Assembly (NCBI GenBank): GCA_900074885.1
Contig: FJUW01000035.1
Coordinates: 736,986-800,985, forward strand
Source of the DNA: Rhynchosporium graminicola
Taxonomy: Eukaryota; Ascomycota; Leotiomycetes; Helotiales; Ploettnerulaceae
DNA: 64,000 bases
Direction: 5' to 3'
Each line of letters starts with the position of its first letter. Position 1 is the stretch's first letter. The notes below the pieces were generated by a model, which made no database searches, was not told the DNA's origin, and saw only the letters and a list, made by a program, of their open reading frames with translations. Shown here one piece after another: positions 12,201 through 22,684 of this stretch. A program made the translations under genes and the position numbers.

Positions 12201-14105
12201 CCCCGCCCTCTCCTCCCCTCTCACTAATCTCCAATCCCCTTCTTTCTTAACCTCCAACAAAATCCAAGCCCAATGAAAACACTAGCCTGGCGGACCCACT
12301 GCTTCAGGCAGCATCAGCCGGGCCTGTCAAAATAACAAAGTCTAACTTCAGTTCAAGCCACCCTCGGAGATTCGACTTTTTCATAACCTAATCAGTCTCT
12401 TACTCTAACCTAACATTCTCTGACAAGGCATTACAAATCTCAACTATCAAGACTACACTATAAAAAAATCCATCTCCGGCAAAACAAGCACCCTTTACCT
12501 TTTATATCACAAAGTCGTCAAACAAACTTTACATATGACTTTAGCGCCATTTCTTGTGAAACGTCCTACAATTTGAAGTGAAGTTCGTAAAACATTTTTC
12601 TTTCTTTTTACATATTACCAAAGTATTACTGCAAAGTCGTGTGAATGTGTGATGTGATGACTTCACTTCATGCTTGGATAATCAGTTTGCTTCGCTTGAG
12701 ATGGGGATTCCGGCCTTGGGTTTCATAGAGGATTTTCGTTCGACTTGGAATTCTCTACTAGTGAAGGAAAGACAAATGACTATAAGTAACCCTTTCTCCT
12801 CTATAGACTCAATCCTCTTATCCTCAAAGTATGAGCCATCAAGATCGTGCCAGGTCGGCGAGCAATGTCAGTGTGCTGTATACACCAACTCAAGAGATAG
12901 CCTTAGATATAGACACAAAGAATACCAGGAACTGCCTAGGAGATCTGATAAGATGCGATGCAATACGAGGCAGAAGATGAGGAAAGAGATGTGTCGAATA
13001 CTCAGTAGATATCATGACGATGATTGATAGCATTTATCATTCTCGAGAGTTGGCTTGCTGTCGATTCACTTCTTTCTGGCTCTCGTGCTATCCTACCCCT
13101 CCCCACCCTCTCCCACTACATCTCTCTCACCAACCTAGAAACCACAGCACCATAACACAAACCCAATCACCCATCCATAAAATATCCATGGCAAACAGCC
13201 ACCATAACTCGCCGGATCTGAGCTGTCGATTATCTCCCAGATCTAAGGAAGAGAGACGTCAAAGTAGACTTTATACTTCGTCCCCTCAACCTCAAGCCCT
13301 GCGCGCCTCCGTATTCCTTCACGACACCAGAGAAACCTCGCACATCACGTCACGTTTCCGCCACTATATTTCAGACTCATAATCATTCAACATTCATGAT
13401 CATCAGTGAAAATAACAAATGAACTCTCGTGAGCGGCTCATCCAGGCTACAGTAAGAAACTTAACTTCGGCTCAGAGTAAGTGAGTTAGATACAAATAAC
13501 GAAATAACTTAGAACAGAACCACGGTGGAAAAACCTCTCCAAAAAGAAAAGGGTTCGAAGTTAATATGCGTGGTAATCACGAACTAGGGATGTCTTCTTT
13601 TGCGATATTGAGAGAGCTGCGAGTATGTTCAATGCACGCTCCTCGTTTCTTGTTTATCAACGACGAAATTGCTTAGCCTAGCTCCTTCGCATAGGTAGTC
13701 TTAAGGTGATGGATGCCCTGATGCCCTGACATCACTCTTAAGGAAAAGTCACGAAGGCATTATGTTCACATCTTTTCCACATACATCTCAGGTGCATAAA
13801 TGTTGTTCAAATCATCCTCATCATCATTGCATGGAATCACTCAGATACAATTCCTGTGACTGTAGCACGAAGAAAAAAAAATGGGTATTGTATTCATAAC
13901 GCTATCTCTCTCCCCTCTCTCCGGGCTAGTCCTTGATCTTCAAGCCTGGGTATTTCCTCCTATTCATATTCCTCTTTTTCCCTAGGTATGCAAATGCAAA
14001 TGCAAAAGCAATTCTTGAATGAAGCACCATGTGGTGTAACAAAAGAATGAATTCCCCCCCAAGCTAAGCAATGCCAATGCCAATGCAATGAATGCTAATA
14101 ACAAC
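9250..14105. other. Long gene-free stretch
   Basis: Nearly 4.9 kb with no convincing gene. Several open frames exist (for example 10056-10508 +, 150 codons), but they are Leu/Ser/Phe-rich, lack recognisable domains and have no splice or homology support. The left end is the FMO upstream region. The right end (about 13.9-14.1 kb) is 3' flank of the KAR9-type gene and holds short TGCAAA and AATGCC iterations (13989-14008 and ~14070-14095). A long noncoding transcript is possible but unsupported. Confidence 0.45.
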
Positions 14106-17100
14106 TCATAAACCCTTCCTAAACAACCTCTTCGTCCCGCCCACTTTCTCCATCTCCCCAAAACTAGATCTGCTCTCTCTTCCTCCTAAACTCGACCTTC
14201 CTCCACTTTCCCCTTTTCCTCCGAACCCCAACGAACTCTCCCTACCACTACTTTCCTTGCCCTTTCCCCCAAATCCCATAGAGCTCTCTCTCCCTCCAGC
14301 ACTCTCCCTCCCAGCACTTTCCCGCCCCTTGCCGGCAAAACTCAAAGAAGTATCTCTATCCCTCTTCTCCTTCTCAGCAGAAGCTAACCTGACTTTCTCC
14401 TTCATACTCTCAACCCATTCTTGATCCCTCTCACTGATAACAACATTCCTACTCTTAGGACCTGCAAGACCTAGTGGTAGAGAGGCGCTGAAATTCGTGA
14501 TCGAGTTCGTGTATGCGCTACCACCGGAAAGATCGTCGGGTGTCCAGCTTAAGCGGGAAGCGGAGCGGTTACTTCGATCTCGATTCTGATCAGAAGTGGA
14601 AGTCGTCGTCGAGGTATTTGAGCCGGGAGTTGTGGTTAATGTACCGTTATGGTAGATAGATGATGTTGAGGGTAGAGGTGTCGACGGTGTTCGGGAGTGG
14701 ATGTCAGGCCTTTGAGGCGCGAGAGAGTCCGAGATCGCTGGTGTGGAGGTTGATGAATCGCCTATGGAGCGGCGAGTTTTTCTGACAATTAAGTTACTTC
14801 CCTGTCGATCACGCTCCACACTATATGGCCTCGAATACGGATCAGGCGTCAACCTTCCACTCCCACGCAAAGTAGCAGTTGACGAAGAAGAAACATTGCG
14901 ACTTGGTAGATCTTGAATCTGCACTTGATCCCCTTTATCACTCCCAGCAGCAGATCTGCGTCCATGATGACTAGCGTATTCCTTCAAGTATTCACCGAGA
15001 TCGGCCCAACCGCCTCCCACGCGAACCATGACACGTTCGCCATGTTCGCCAACAAGACGGACGAAGAGTTTTATAGGCGCTTCGCCCGTAGAGCGGGAGA
15101 GGTGATAGAGTTTTATCTCAGGGTTGGAGGATTGCGGACGTGGACGCGAGGAGTATGTCTTGCCAAACACGGGAGCGAGTGTAAATGATGGTGTAGGTGC
15201 TCGGGAAGAAGTGCTATAGTTTGACATACTTGATGATGAGCGGTAGGAGGGTGTGGACCGGCGGGTCTTTTTAGGACGTAGAGTTTTCGATGTGAACGGA
15301 GTGGAGAGGGTATCAGATGAGGTTGTTAAGTGAATGCGTGCGGGTATACTCTCCAGGAGCGAGGAAATCTGCTGTTGCATTTGCTCGTCGGTTGAAACTT
15401 TCTTAGGGCTAGTGATAATAGGTATGGTCGATACATCGACATTGCTGAATATCGGAGCATCGAGGGGAGTAGGAGGAGCGGTTTCTGCGGCTGGAGATGA
15501 AAGAGTTGTTGATGAGAAGCTCGGTGTTGCAGGAAGAAACAATGATGGTCTCTTGGCTACTCCAGCAGGTGGTGAATTCGATGGGCTATTATCAAAAGGC
15601 TTGTTGCTTCGGTGTCCAATCCTACCAGCCGAAGGAGATTGCTCAATTGATAACTCAGTGGCGCCCTCTGATATTGGAGACACTACTGTCGATGGTGGAG
15701 ATTCACTAATTCGATCATGAACAACAGTTGATGTATCAGAGGAAATGCTTGCTCGACGAGGTGTCGAAATGCGTCGTATCTGGCTATCCATTCGAGACAT
15801 TGAAATCCTGCGAGCCAGGATAGGAAGCTCGGTTGGCTGTTCGGATTCATTCTGAAGTAACTCCAAGTCTCGAACAGCTACTTCGCAAGGATCGCAAATG
15901 CTATCACCACCTAATGGAACGGGGAGTGTCATGAATTCCTCAGCAACGGGTGATAGAATGGAACTAGTTGACTCTCTGGAGTGCCGCTTGGAATTCGGCC
16001 CAGGAGACCTGGTAGGAGTAGCATCTGCGAGACTGCGAGATTTCATCGGCTTTGGAGTGACTGGCACTGATTCCGAAGGCATACCATCGTTGGCCTCCAC
16101 GAAAGACTGAAGGCTTTTGGTAGGGGAGGAAAAGTATTCCGCAGGTTGAGCTTCATGTATTACAGGTGAAGGCTCGGATCCCGGGTAGCGCAAAGGTCCC
16201 GATGCCCGAGCTTCGGTGCTTCCTCCATCCGATTGATACCCATCAAGAAATTGCTCAGGATCACTGTGCTCTGGGGTATGTATTGGAGTCCACGCTATGT
16301 CCGACTCTTGATTGGCAGAAAAGAAGGCATTTGGATCATGGGGAGATTGTGAAATAGCTTCCTTGACAAAGCTTCTCTTTTTAATTGGCTGGAAAACATG
16401 GTCATCTTGCCCGTCAGAAGGAACCTGTACGACAATTGTGAGTCCCTGTTTCGAAGGCAGCACTTTCGACCGAGGTGGACTGGATTCTTCAGAGGTTGGT
16501 GATGTCAGAACCTTAGCAGCACTAGACACAGTCGATGATGTTGGAGTTTGTGGAAACGAGTCGTCCAAGTGATAAGGAGACGCTAGATCTGTAACACTCG
16601 TGCCCCTTCTGATTTCGACCTCAGTCGTCCTGATAGCAGGTTCAGAAGACTCGTGTTGACCATCGAACGGAGCATAGCTATTAATTTGTGGTTTCACAGA
16701 ATCGTTGAAGTTGGCAGTGAAGAGTGATTCTACGTAGCTTTGGGTTCGATGCGCGCCAGAGCTGAGAGCTGTGCCCATGGTCGATGGATATGGCAAATGC
16801 GAGCTGGGTTTGCTCTGCCGTATCTCCTCGCATCTATCACAATCAAGGCTTCTTTCATCGACGGTCATTCCTATCAATGTGGGTTTCATCGTGGAGGGTT
16901 CTGGGTTAGAAATGTCCTGCCGAGTCTTGGTTTCGATCTCAGTATGACGATTGGCCTGTCGGGAAGATTCCGCGACCTCGATCTGATGATTAGGTCTAGC
17001 ATCTTCCGTGTCTAGTGGAAGATCAGAATTTGAAGTTTTGTTGTCCACCTGTGATAGATCCGGTACACAGTGCTCTTGCTTCGAAAGTCGCCTCGCGAGG

Positions 17101-19094
17101 CTCACTTGCTGCTGCGACGAAATTGCAGACTCTGGATCAGAGGCTTCGGGGGAAGTCTCATCGGTATGATGTTCGGCTTGACTGGCTAGATCAAGAGCAA
17201 GCCCACGAGCTGGTTTTGCCTCCATTTTCCATTGAGAAGTATGCATTGAGGGCTCAAAATTTCCAGCGTCTTTCGAAGCGACTTCTCTAGCTGCCTTCTT
17301 TGCTTCAGAAACAATGATTGCGATCGAGTCGTTAGTGTCGGCCCTGCTGGTTCTGGGAGCTTGATACTGTGGCGTTTGAGGTTGCTTGGCTTGTATGATC
17401 GCATCAGCCGCAGCCTGCTCTTCTGTTAACAAGCGTGCAAACTCAAGCTGAGTAGCTTCCAACGCATTTTCGTAGGCAGGCTCTTTAGCGGCTTTTTCGA
17501 CTTGGATCTTGGCAAGTTCGACTTCCTGCTCAGCCAACAATATGGCATCCTCAGCATCTTTTGCCCTCATGAACGCATTTTGCCGATCAAGCTCGATCGC
17601 CTCCTGCTCAGCTTGTATCCTAGCATTCTCGGCCTGCTGAACGGATGGAAGCCTCGCATCCTCCATATCTTGCGCTTCCTGAATTATCTTTTGTGTTGTA
17701 GCTTGCTTGGCATCTTCATCCTCTGCCTTGAATCTTACAGCTTCAGCCTCGGCCTGATGAATGGCCAAAAGCCTCGCCGCTTTCAGTTTTTCGGATTTCT
17801 TTAGGACTTCCAATCTTATCGCCTCTATCCTATCATCCTCCTCTTTTTGTCTCGCCATAGCCACTGCCTCGGCTTTCAATCGTGCCGCTTCTTGTGCGTC
17901 TCTCCCTGCCTTTACTCTAGCAACTTCTTCCTTCTCGGCATCCAATTGTGCTTGCCATCTTGCCTCCTCCTCCGCTTTCCTTATAGCGGTCTCGACCCCC
18001 TCCGCATCTTTCAATTTTCCTACATCATCCTCTTCCTTCCTTGCCTGGGCCATCTTAGCCCATTCTCCCTCCCTGACTTTCCTGTCCCCATATACAACCC
18101 AAGATCCATAGTCGTTTTCGATGGTCTCCATTCGATCCAACCATGTATCTGGCAGTGTATCTTCCCTTCCTTCTAACGTGTCCAGCATGTAGTCCAGATT
18201 CTGTCCAAGTGTGGTGACTTTGCCTTGTAAAACGTCGCGCATGATTTCGAAGGTCTCGCGTGAAAGATAGGCATCTCTGCTTGGGAAAGCAGCATTCGAA
18301 GTATTATCCGCTGTTTCAATGGCGTTCCAACCACTCCTGATAGCTATCTCTGCATCTTCCAGAGCTATCATCAGTGGAGGCACTTTCCGCAAAACACTCA
18401 GACGTATGTTCCAAACGTCCATCAAATGATTAAGCCTACTCAAGTTCGGCAGCGCATGTAGAACCGTAGCTGTAATCACCGCCGTGAAATCATCCATCCG
18501 TGTGTAGGAAGCAAAAAGAGTGGGCAGAGGCGGCGCATTCGAAGCCGAAGAAGAAGGGCGAGATCTCGGGGAGAAGTGCGTGTCCAGAACCTGCCGTTTG
18601 ATTTCCTCCACATTCAAATCTTCCATGTCGGCTGTGATATCATCTATTCGGTTCTCATAGCTCTCGACCTCGGACTCCCGGAGGCTGCCAACGTATATGG
18701 GTTCTTGTTGGTAGCTATTGCGGTTGCGCCAGCCTCGGTCATCAGACAGCTTCCTCCGTTTGGCAGAGGGGATTTCGAAGCCCAGGGAACCTCCTTCGAC
18801 TGGCCAGGGCCATGCTGATAGCTCATCCACCCATTCTTGTATCTTCTTGGAGGCGAGAGTCGCTCGTAAACCGAATGCCCTTTCGCTGGGTGTTGCGGCT
18901 TCGATACTAGACTTCAGTTTGCCGGAGGAGTTGGTGAACGCTTCAAGGGTTGTTGCTGGAGAAAGATCGGAAAGGATGTCGTCTGCGAGGTTGGCACGAG
19001 TAGGAGATCGTGAGGGCGTACGGGTATGGCCTCGAGGCGGCGCAAATCGTGGGAGATTGGGCGAGAGGAGAGGTGGGAGAGGTAATTTGTCCAT
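14106..19094 (-). CDS. KAR9-type karyogamy / spindle-positioning protein with GAS2-like domain
   Basis: Single uninterrupted frame of 1662 residues. Residues ~60-330 (including ATLASKKIQEWVDELSAWPW and the PNLSRLNHLMDVWNIRL helix) resemble the conserved N-terminal region of fungal KAR9-family proteins. Residues ~345-565 are a long Ala/Glu/Lys/Arg heptad-rich coiled coil. A Ser/Pro-rich disordered region follows, and around residues 1320-1385 there is a GAS2/GAR-like microtubule-binding domain (MVRVGGGWADLGEYLKEY). The tail is Gly/Ser/Arg-rich with repeats of GGKGKES type. An STIP sequence near residue 1220 fits the S-x-I-P EB1-binding motif. In yeast, Kar9 links EB1/Bim1-bound microtubule plus ends to myosin for nuclear positioning. 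I infer a cytoplasmic microtubule linker role. The KAR9 assignment is from remembered family pattern; the GAS2-like segment and coiled coil are visible directly. Confidence 0.7.
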   Translation of the reverse strand: MDKLPLPPLLSPNLPRFAPPRGHTRTPSRSPTRANLADDILSDLSPATTLEAFTNSSGKLKSSIEAATPSERAFGLRATLASKKIQEWVDELSAWPWPVEGGSLGFEIPSAKRRKLSDDRGWRNRNSYQQEPIYVGSLRESEVESYENRIDDITADMEDLNVEEIKRQVLDTHFSPRSRPSSSASNAPPLPTLFASYTRMDDFTAVITATVLHALPNLSRLNHLMDVWNIRLSVLRKVPPLMIALEDAEIAIRSGWNAIETADNTSNAAFPSRDAYLSRETFEIMRDVLQGKVTTLGQNLDYMLDTLEGREDTLPDTWLDRMETIENDYGSWVVYGDRKVREGEWAKMAQARKEEDDVGKLKDAEGVETAIRKAEEEARWQAQLDAEKEEVARVKAGRDAQEAARLKAEAVAMARQKEEDDRIEAIRLEVLKKSEKLKAARLLAIHQAEAEAVRFKAEDEDAKQATTQKIIQEAQDMEDARLPSVQQAENARIQAEQEAIELDRQNAFMRAKDAEDAILLAEQEVELAKIQVEKAAKEPAYENALEATQLEFARLLTEEQAAADAIIQAKQPQTPQYQAPRTSRADTNDSIAIIVSEAKKAAREVASKDAGNFEPSMHTSQWKMEAKPARGLALDLASQAEHHTDETSPEASDPESAISSQQQVSLARRLSKQEHCVPDLSQVDNKTSNSDLPLDTEDARPNHQIEVAESSRQANRHTEIETKTRQDISNPEPSTMKPTLIGMTVDERSLDCDRCEEIRQSKPSSHLPYPSTMGTALSSGAHRTQSYVESLFTANFNDSVKPQINSYAPFDGQHESSEPAIRTTEVEIRRGTSVTDLASPYHLDDSFPQTPTSSTVSSAAKVLTSPTSEESSPPRSKVLPSKQGLTIVVQVPSDGQDDHVFQPIKKRSFVKEAISQSPHDPNAFFSANQESDIAWTPIHTPEHSDPEQFLDGYQSDGGSTEARASGPLRYPGSEPSPVIHEAQPAEYFSSPTKSLQSFVEANDGMPSESVPVTPKPMKSRSLADATPTRSPGPNSKRHSRESTSSILSPVAEEFMTLPVPLGGDSICDPCEVAVRDLELLQNESEQPTELPILARRISMSRMDSQIRRISTPRRASISSDTSTVVHDRISESPPSTVVSPISEGATELSIEQSPSAGRIGHRSNKPFDNSPSNSPPAGVAKRPSLFLPATPSFSSTTLSSPAAETAPPTPLDAPIFSNVDVSTIPIITSPKKVSTDEQMQQQISSLLESIPARIHLTTSSDTLSTPFTSKTLRPKKTRRSTPSYRSSSSMSNYSTSSRAPTPSFTLAPVFGKTYSSRPRPQSSNPEIKLYHLSRSTGEAPIKLFVRLVGEHGERVMVRVGGGWADLGEYLKEYASHHGRRSAAGSDKGDQVQIQDLPSRNVSSSSTATLRGSGRLTPDPYSRPYSVERDRQGSNLIVRKTRRSIGDSSTSTPAISDSLAPQRPDIHSRTPSTPLPSTSSIYHNGTLTTTPGSNTSTTTSTSDQNRDRSNRSASRLSWTPDDLSGGSAYTNSITNFSASLPLGLAGPKSRNVVISERDQEWVESMKEKVRLASAEKEKRDRDTSLSFAGKGRESAGRESAGGRESSMGFGGKGKESSGRESSLGFGGKGESGGRSSLGGRESRSSFGEMEKVGGTKRLFRKGL

Positions 19095-21268
19095 GGTTTT
19101 TGCTGCTGATTAGTAGGGCGTTTCGCGTTTGCTGGTGTTGGGAAGTCGGCGCATATTCATTGAGTCCGAGAAGATGGGGTTGGCGGGTAATACAACATTT
19201 TCGTGGGACAAAGTGAATGCCGCCTCGTAGTGTTTGAGAAGGTCTCGAATCTCATGGGTGCTGGGGCTGCGGAACGGCTGCTTGCATGGTGAGCGAGGAT
19301 GTAGGTGAGATGATTCGTGATCTTTCGGGAGACTGCGATGGGGATTTCGAGAGGATGTAGGAGGGTTCTTTAGGTGGAATTGTGATGCCTCCCTCGCTGA
19401 ATTCAAACTGTTGTAACGAGTGCGGAGTGAGGGGTGAGTATAGGAAAGTCACGATATGATTTGATATAATACAGAGGTTGATATATGTATATACAGGGAA
19501 AGGGGTGGTGCGGTTGAGAGACGCGCCTTCAAGATGGAGTGCAGTGCAGTGCAGTGTTGTCGATATGCAGATACCCGTGATGCCCGCCTGTTCCGTGCTA
19601 CTTATAACTGCAGGTGCCTCGCAGCTGTGGAGTCATATTATAAGTTCGTAAGTATGATTCGCTTGCTTGGCGATCATGGTGCGTGCAGCTTTGCGCCTGC
19701 AGTATGAATGAGTGGCACTATTGTATTATATATATCATCATTGATTCGCTCAAGTTTATGAAAGTTCATACAATGTAGATTGAAGAATGACGAATGACAG
19801 ACATTGATGGGTTTTCCCCTGGGTCCAGAAAAGTGTAATACAATGTAATACAATATAATATGATATAATATAATATACAGTTACTTGTAGAAGGAATCCC
19901 AGCCCAATGCGAGATGATTATTATAAGACGCCATTGCAGAGCCGCCAAATGCTTGTTCCTGGGAAATGCGTCTCCGGTGAAGTGAAGCGATTGTGCAAGC
20001 TGGTTGTATACCTATCGATCATCTGCCTAGGGAGGTAAGATTATGACTTGTAGTAAAGGTATCAAAATTCCATGTGACTTAAACTATGACCTTTTGTTGG
20101 TCATGTCGTGAGATCTTTTTATGGCATTAAAGTCGAGTTGTGATGCTGAAGATGGATTAGATTCCTGTGCGTCGACCGCTGAATATATGAATACAATATC
20201 GGCAACGACCAATCAAAGACGAGATATTTCAGATGCCAGATACATCGGGAAGATCCAAAGTTCGAAGGATGCCTTCTTTTATATTCTTATTTCGACGTCA
20301 AAGGTGTTAAATCGCGCTAGCAGGTCGTGTTTATATCACGCTCAATCATTTCATCCCTTTCGCCCTCTCCCCAGGTTGTGACTTTGCTGCCCTTCTTCTT
20401 GAAACTTAGTAGGTAGATAGGTATGATCTCGTTTGCTCTTCGCAGACAATGGTTCGGGACTAGGTAGGTACAATATAGGTGTGCAGTAATGTAGGTGAGG
20501 AGGAGAGACTCGATCGTTCTACATCTTGCAACGTATATGCTACGAGCGAGATTCACACGGCCAGTTGTTACTCTCAGTCAACAGAAGAAGACAATCAACA
20601 CTCTCCATGCCTTACCGAACTCCGGAATGGTCAACAACCGGTGCTGACAAGAACTTCCGTTCCTTCGGCACACAAGATAGTGTAGCGTGGTGTTGATAAT
20701 TAAAGCTAGTATACAGCATCGGTACATTTCATCAATCCTGATCGATCTCGCATATCTCATCTCACAGTTACAACTGCGAATGCTCATCCAGAGGACTTCT
20801 TTTCTCTCAAGCGACCATCAGGGTCTGAAAGCCTCGATCTTTCAAAAATCATCGCAACAAGCTCGCCTTCTGCGTCACGCTCCGAAATCATCCCGGAATA
20901 ACTTCAGATGGCGATATCTCTGAGAGAGACGTAGTATCTTGAATACCGATCTTCCACGTTTCTCCAATGGCAGAGTAGTTTGCCTCATAAAAAAAAAGAT
21001 AAGTCTGAAGCATGTATGGAGCCCTCCTTCCATTTCTATAGGATATCTCCTCCTCTCTCACGTCGGTCCTTCCTTTTCCATCTGCACTTTGCTCCTGCTA
21101 GTGCGAGTTCGATAACAAAGTCTCTCTCGTGTTCTTCCTTTCTCTTCTTCTCTTCCTCCTCATCATCAATCATCAGAATCTCCATTACCACTAGGTTTTG
21201 CTTCATTGCTTTTGGTATCACATCACAACAAACACTTCTTTTGCTTTCGATATTACAACATTGTAACC
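19095..21268. other. Divergent intergenic region
   Basis: About 2.2 kb between the KAR9-type gene (-) and the secreted globin-like gene (+), so it holds both promoters. A short tandem of GCAGT (19545-19560) and an AT microsatellite of TAATACAA/TATAATA units (19833-19877) are seen. No gene is supported. Confidence 0.5.
19833..19877. repeat. AT-rich microsatellite
   Basis: Imperfect iteration of TGTAATACAA and ATAATATA units. Simple-sequence DNA in a promoter region, no other function visible. Confidence 0.55.
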
Positions 21269-22684
21269 ATGCATTTCAAATTCCTTACGCTCGCAGCTGC
21301 AGCTAGCACTGTTTCTGCTCAAAACCAATCTTTTTGCGATAAGTACACCACTACTCTCTTCACCGACAATACACAAGCCAATCAGTACAAACTTCTCGTC
21401 GCTGTGGTCAACACCGCTTTGATTGGTAACTGTATGTTTCAAAGATCTCCTCGAGCTTAGCGCTTACTGACACCTTGCAGATAGCGAGAGAAACAATGGC
21501 ATTGTAGTTAATGGTATTCTCGCTCGCGGTGAAGTTGGTCTCGCCGTTCCTGGTATGCTCGAACACGGCCAAGTCTATCGCAAGGGGGTCAACCTTCTCC
21601 CATACTTCAATGGCGATCTTGCCGGTACAAATCAAGGCGAAGGCCACGGCGTCTCTGTCAACTTCCTTGATGATGGTGGAGTAGAGGCACTCAAAGCTGG
21701 CAAGCCTTCCAATGGCAAAACATCCAGACAATAGTACGTGGCCCGTCTCCCCATCTGACATCTGCTAACACTTCAGTCTTCTCCTGACTCATCTATACGA
21801 ATACTTTGGCGAGATTCTTGGCTGCTCGAAGCAGGGTGGTGGAGACTTCCCAAAGTACGCGGGAAAATCATCCATGTACAGTGTTCACAAGTATGTTTCT
21901 TCCCCTTCTTACGGTTACACAAGCTGATGCAGTCAGATACATGTACCTCAGTCGCCATGAGGTTCAATACTTCATTGAGCAAGTCGCTGCCTCTGCCTTG
22001 TCGTTTGGTGTCGCAGCAGAAGACATTGCACCTGTGGGTCAACAACTGATGAAGCTCTTTAACTACCGCTGCTTGCCACCAACAACTGTTATTCAATCTC
22101 AGGGTGCTCAGCTTCAAAGCATTTGCACTCAAATGTTCTGCCCACTCGTAGAGCCGCTCCTAGAGAGCACTGCTTGCGCTGGTCTCGAGAATATTACTCA
22201 TCCTGTTATGGCTGCTACTTTCCCGTGTAAGAATGCTACCTACTCTAACTCGACACACCCTGGCAAGCTATCCAGTTGCACCCCAGTGCAATGTCCATGT
22301 GGATGCAATAGATCCATCTGCCCGGGTGGCTACAATGACGGTGTCTCTGATGAATCTGGTCACGGTGAAGTTGGTGGTGAGGATGGCGCTGGACATGTTG
22401 AAGGTGCTGGCGAATACGGCTATGGTAATAACGGCGGCTCCGGATCTGGGTCTGGGTCTGGTGAGTCTGGATCAGGATCGGGATCTAGTGAGGGCTCCAC
22501 GGGCACTGTTACTGGCTCTGATTCTGTCTCTGTTGAGTCTGGCTCTGGCGAAGGCTCTGGCTCAGGATCTGATGAAGGCAATGGCGACTACAATCCTGCC
22601 ACTGTCTCCACTGCAGGCGCTGCTGCACTTGGCATGAGCTTCATTGCTGTTATTGGTGGTGGTGTTGCTTTCTTCTTGTTGTAA
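21269..22684 (+). CDS. Secreted GPI-type protein with truncated-globin-like core
   Basis: Four exons (21269-21431, 21481-21733, 21777-21890, 21937-22684) give 425 residues; the three introns are 49, 43 and 46 bp with CTGAC/CTAAC-type branch sites. A cleavable signal peptide (MHFKFLTLAAAASTVSAQ) explains the choice of the second ATG in the open frame. The mature core (~20-230) has the layout of a group-1 truncated haemoglobin C-half: YEYFGEILGC, then Y-x-G...M, then VHK (His176, position of a proximal ligand), a Phe-containing helix and FGVAAEDIAPVGQQLMKLF. Eight or more Cys follow. Residues ~300-400 are a Gly/Ser-rich linker, and the C-terminus has a small-residue site plus hydrophobic tail (ending FFLL), typical of GPI attachment. 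I infer a cell-surface or wall protein; haem binding is a hypothesis. The family is widespread in fungi as an uncharacterised secreted protein, from memory. Confidence 0.8.

Noticed and set aside
14092..14424. Plus-strand frame with repeated Pro/Leu/Ser
   Set aside because: Antisense shadow of the Gly/Ser/Arg-rich tail of the KAR9-type gene.
22233..22637. 134-codon frame rich in Leu/Ala/Asp
   Set aside because: Frame-shifted shadow of the Gly/Ser-rich linker of the secreted globin-like protein.
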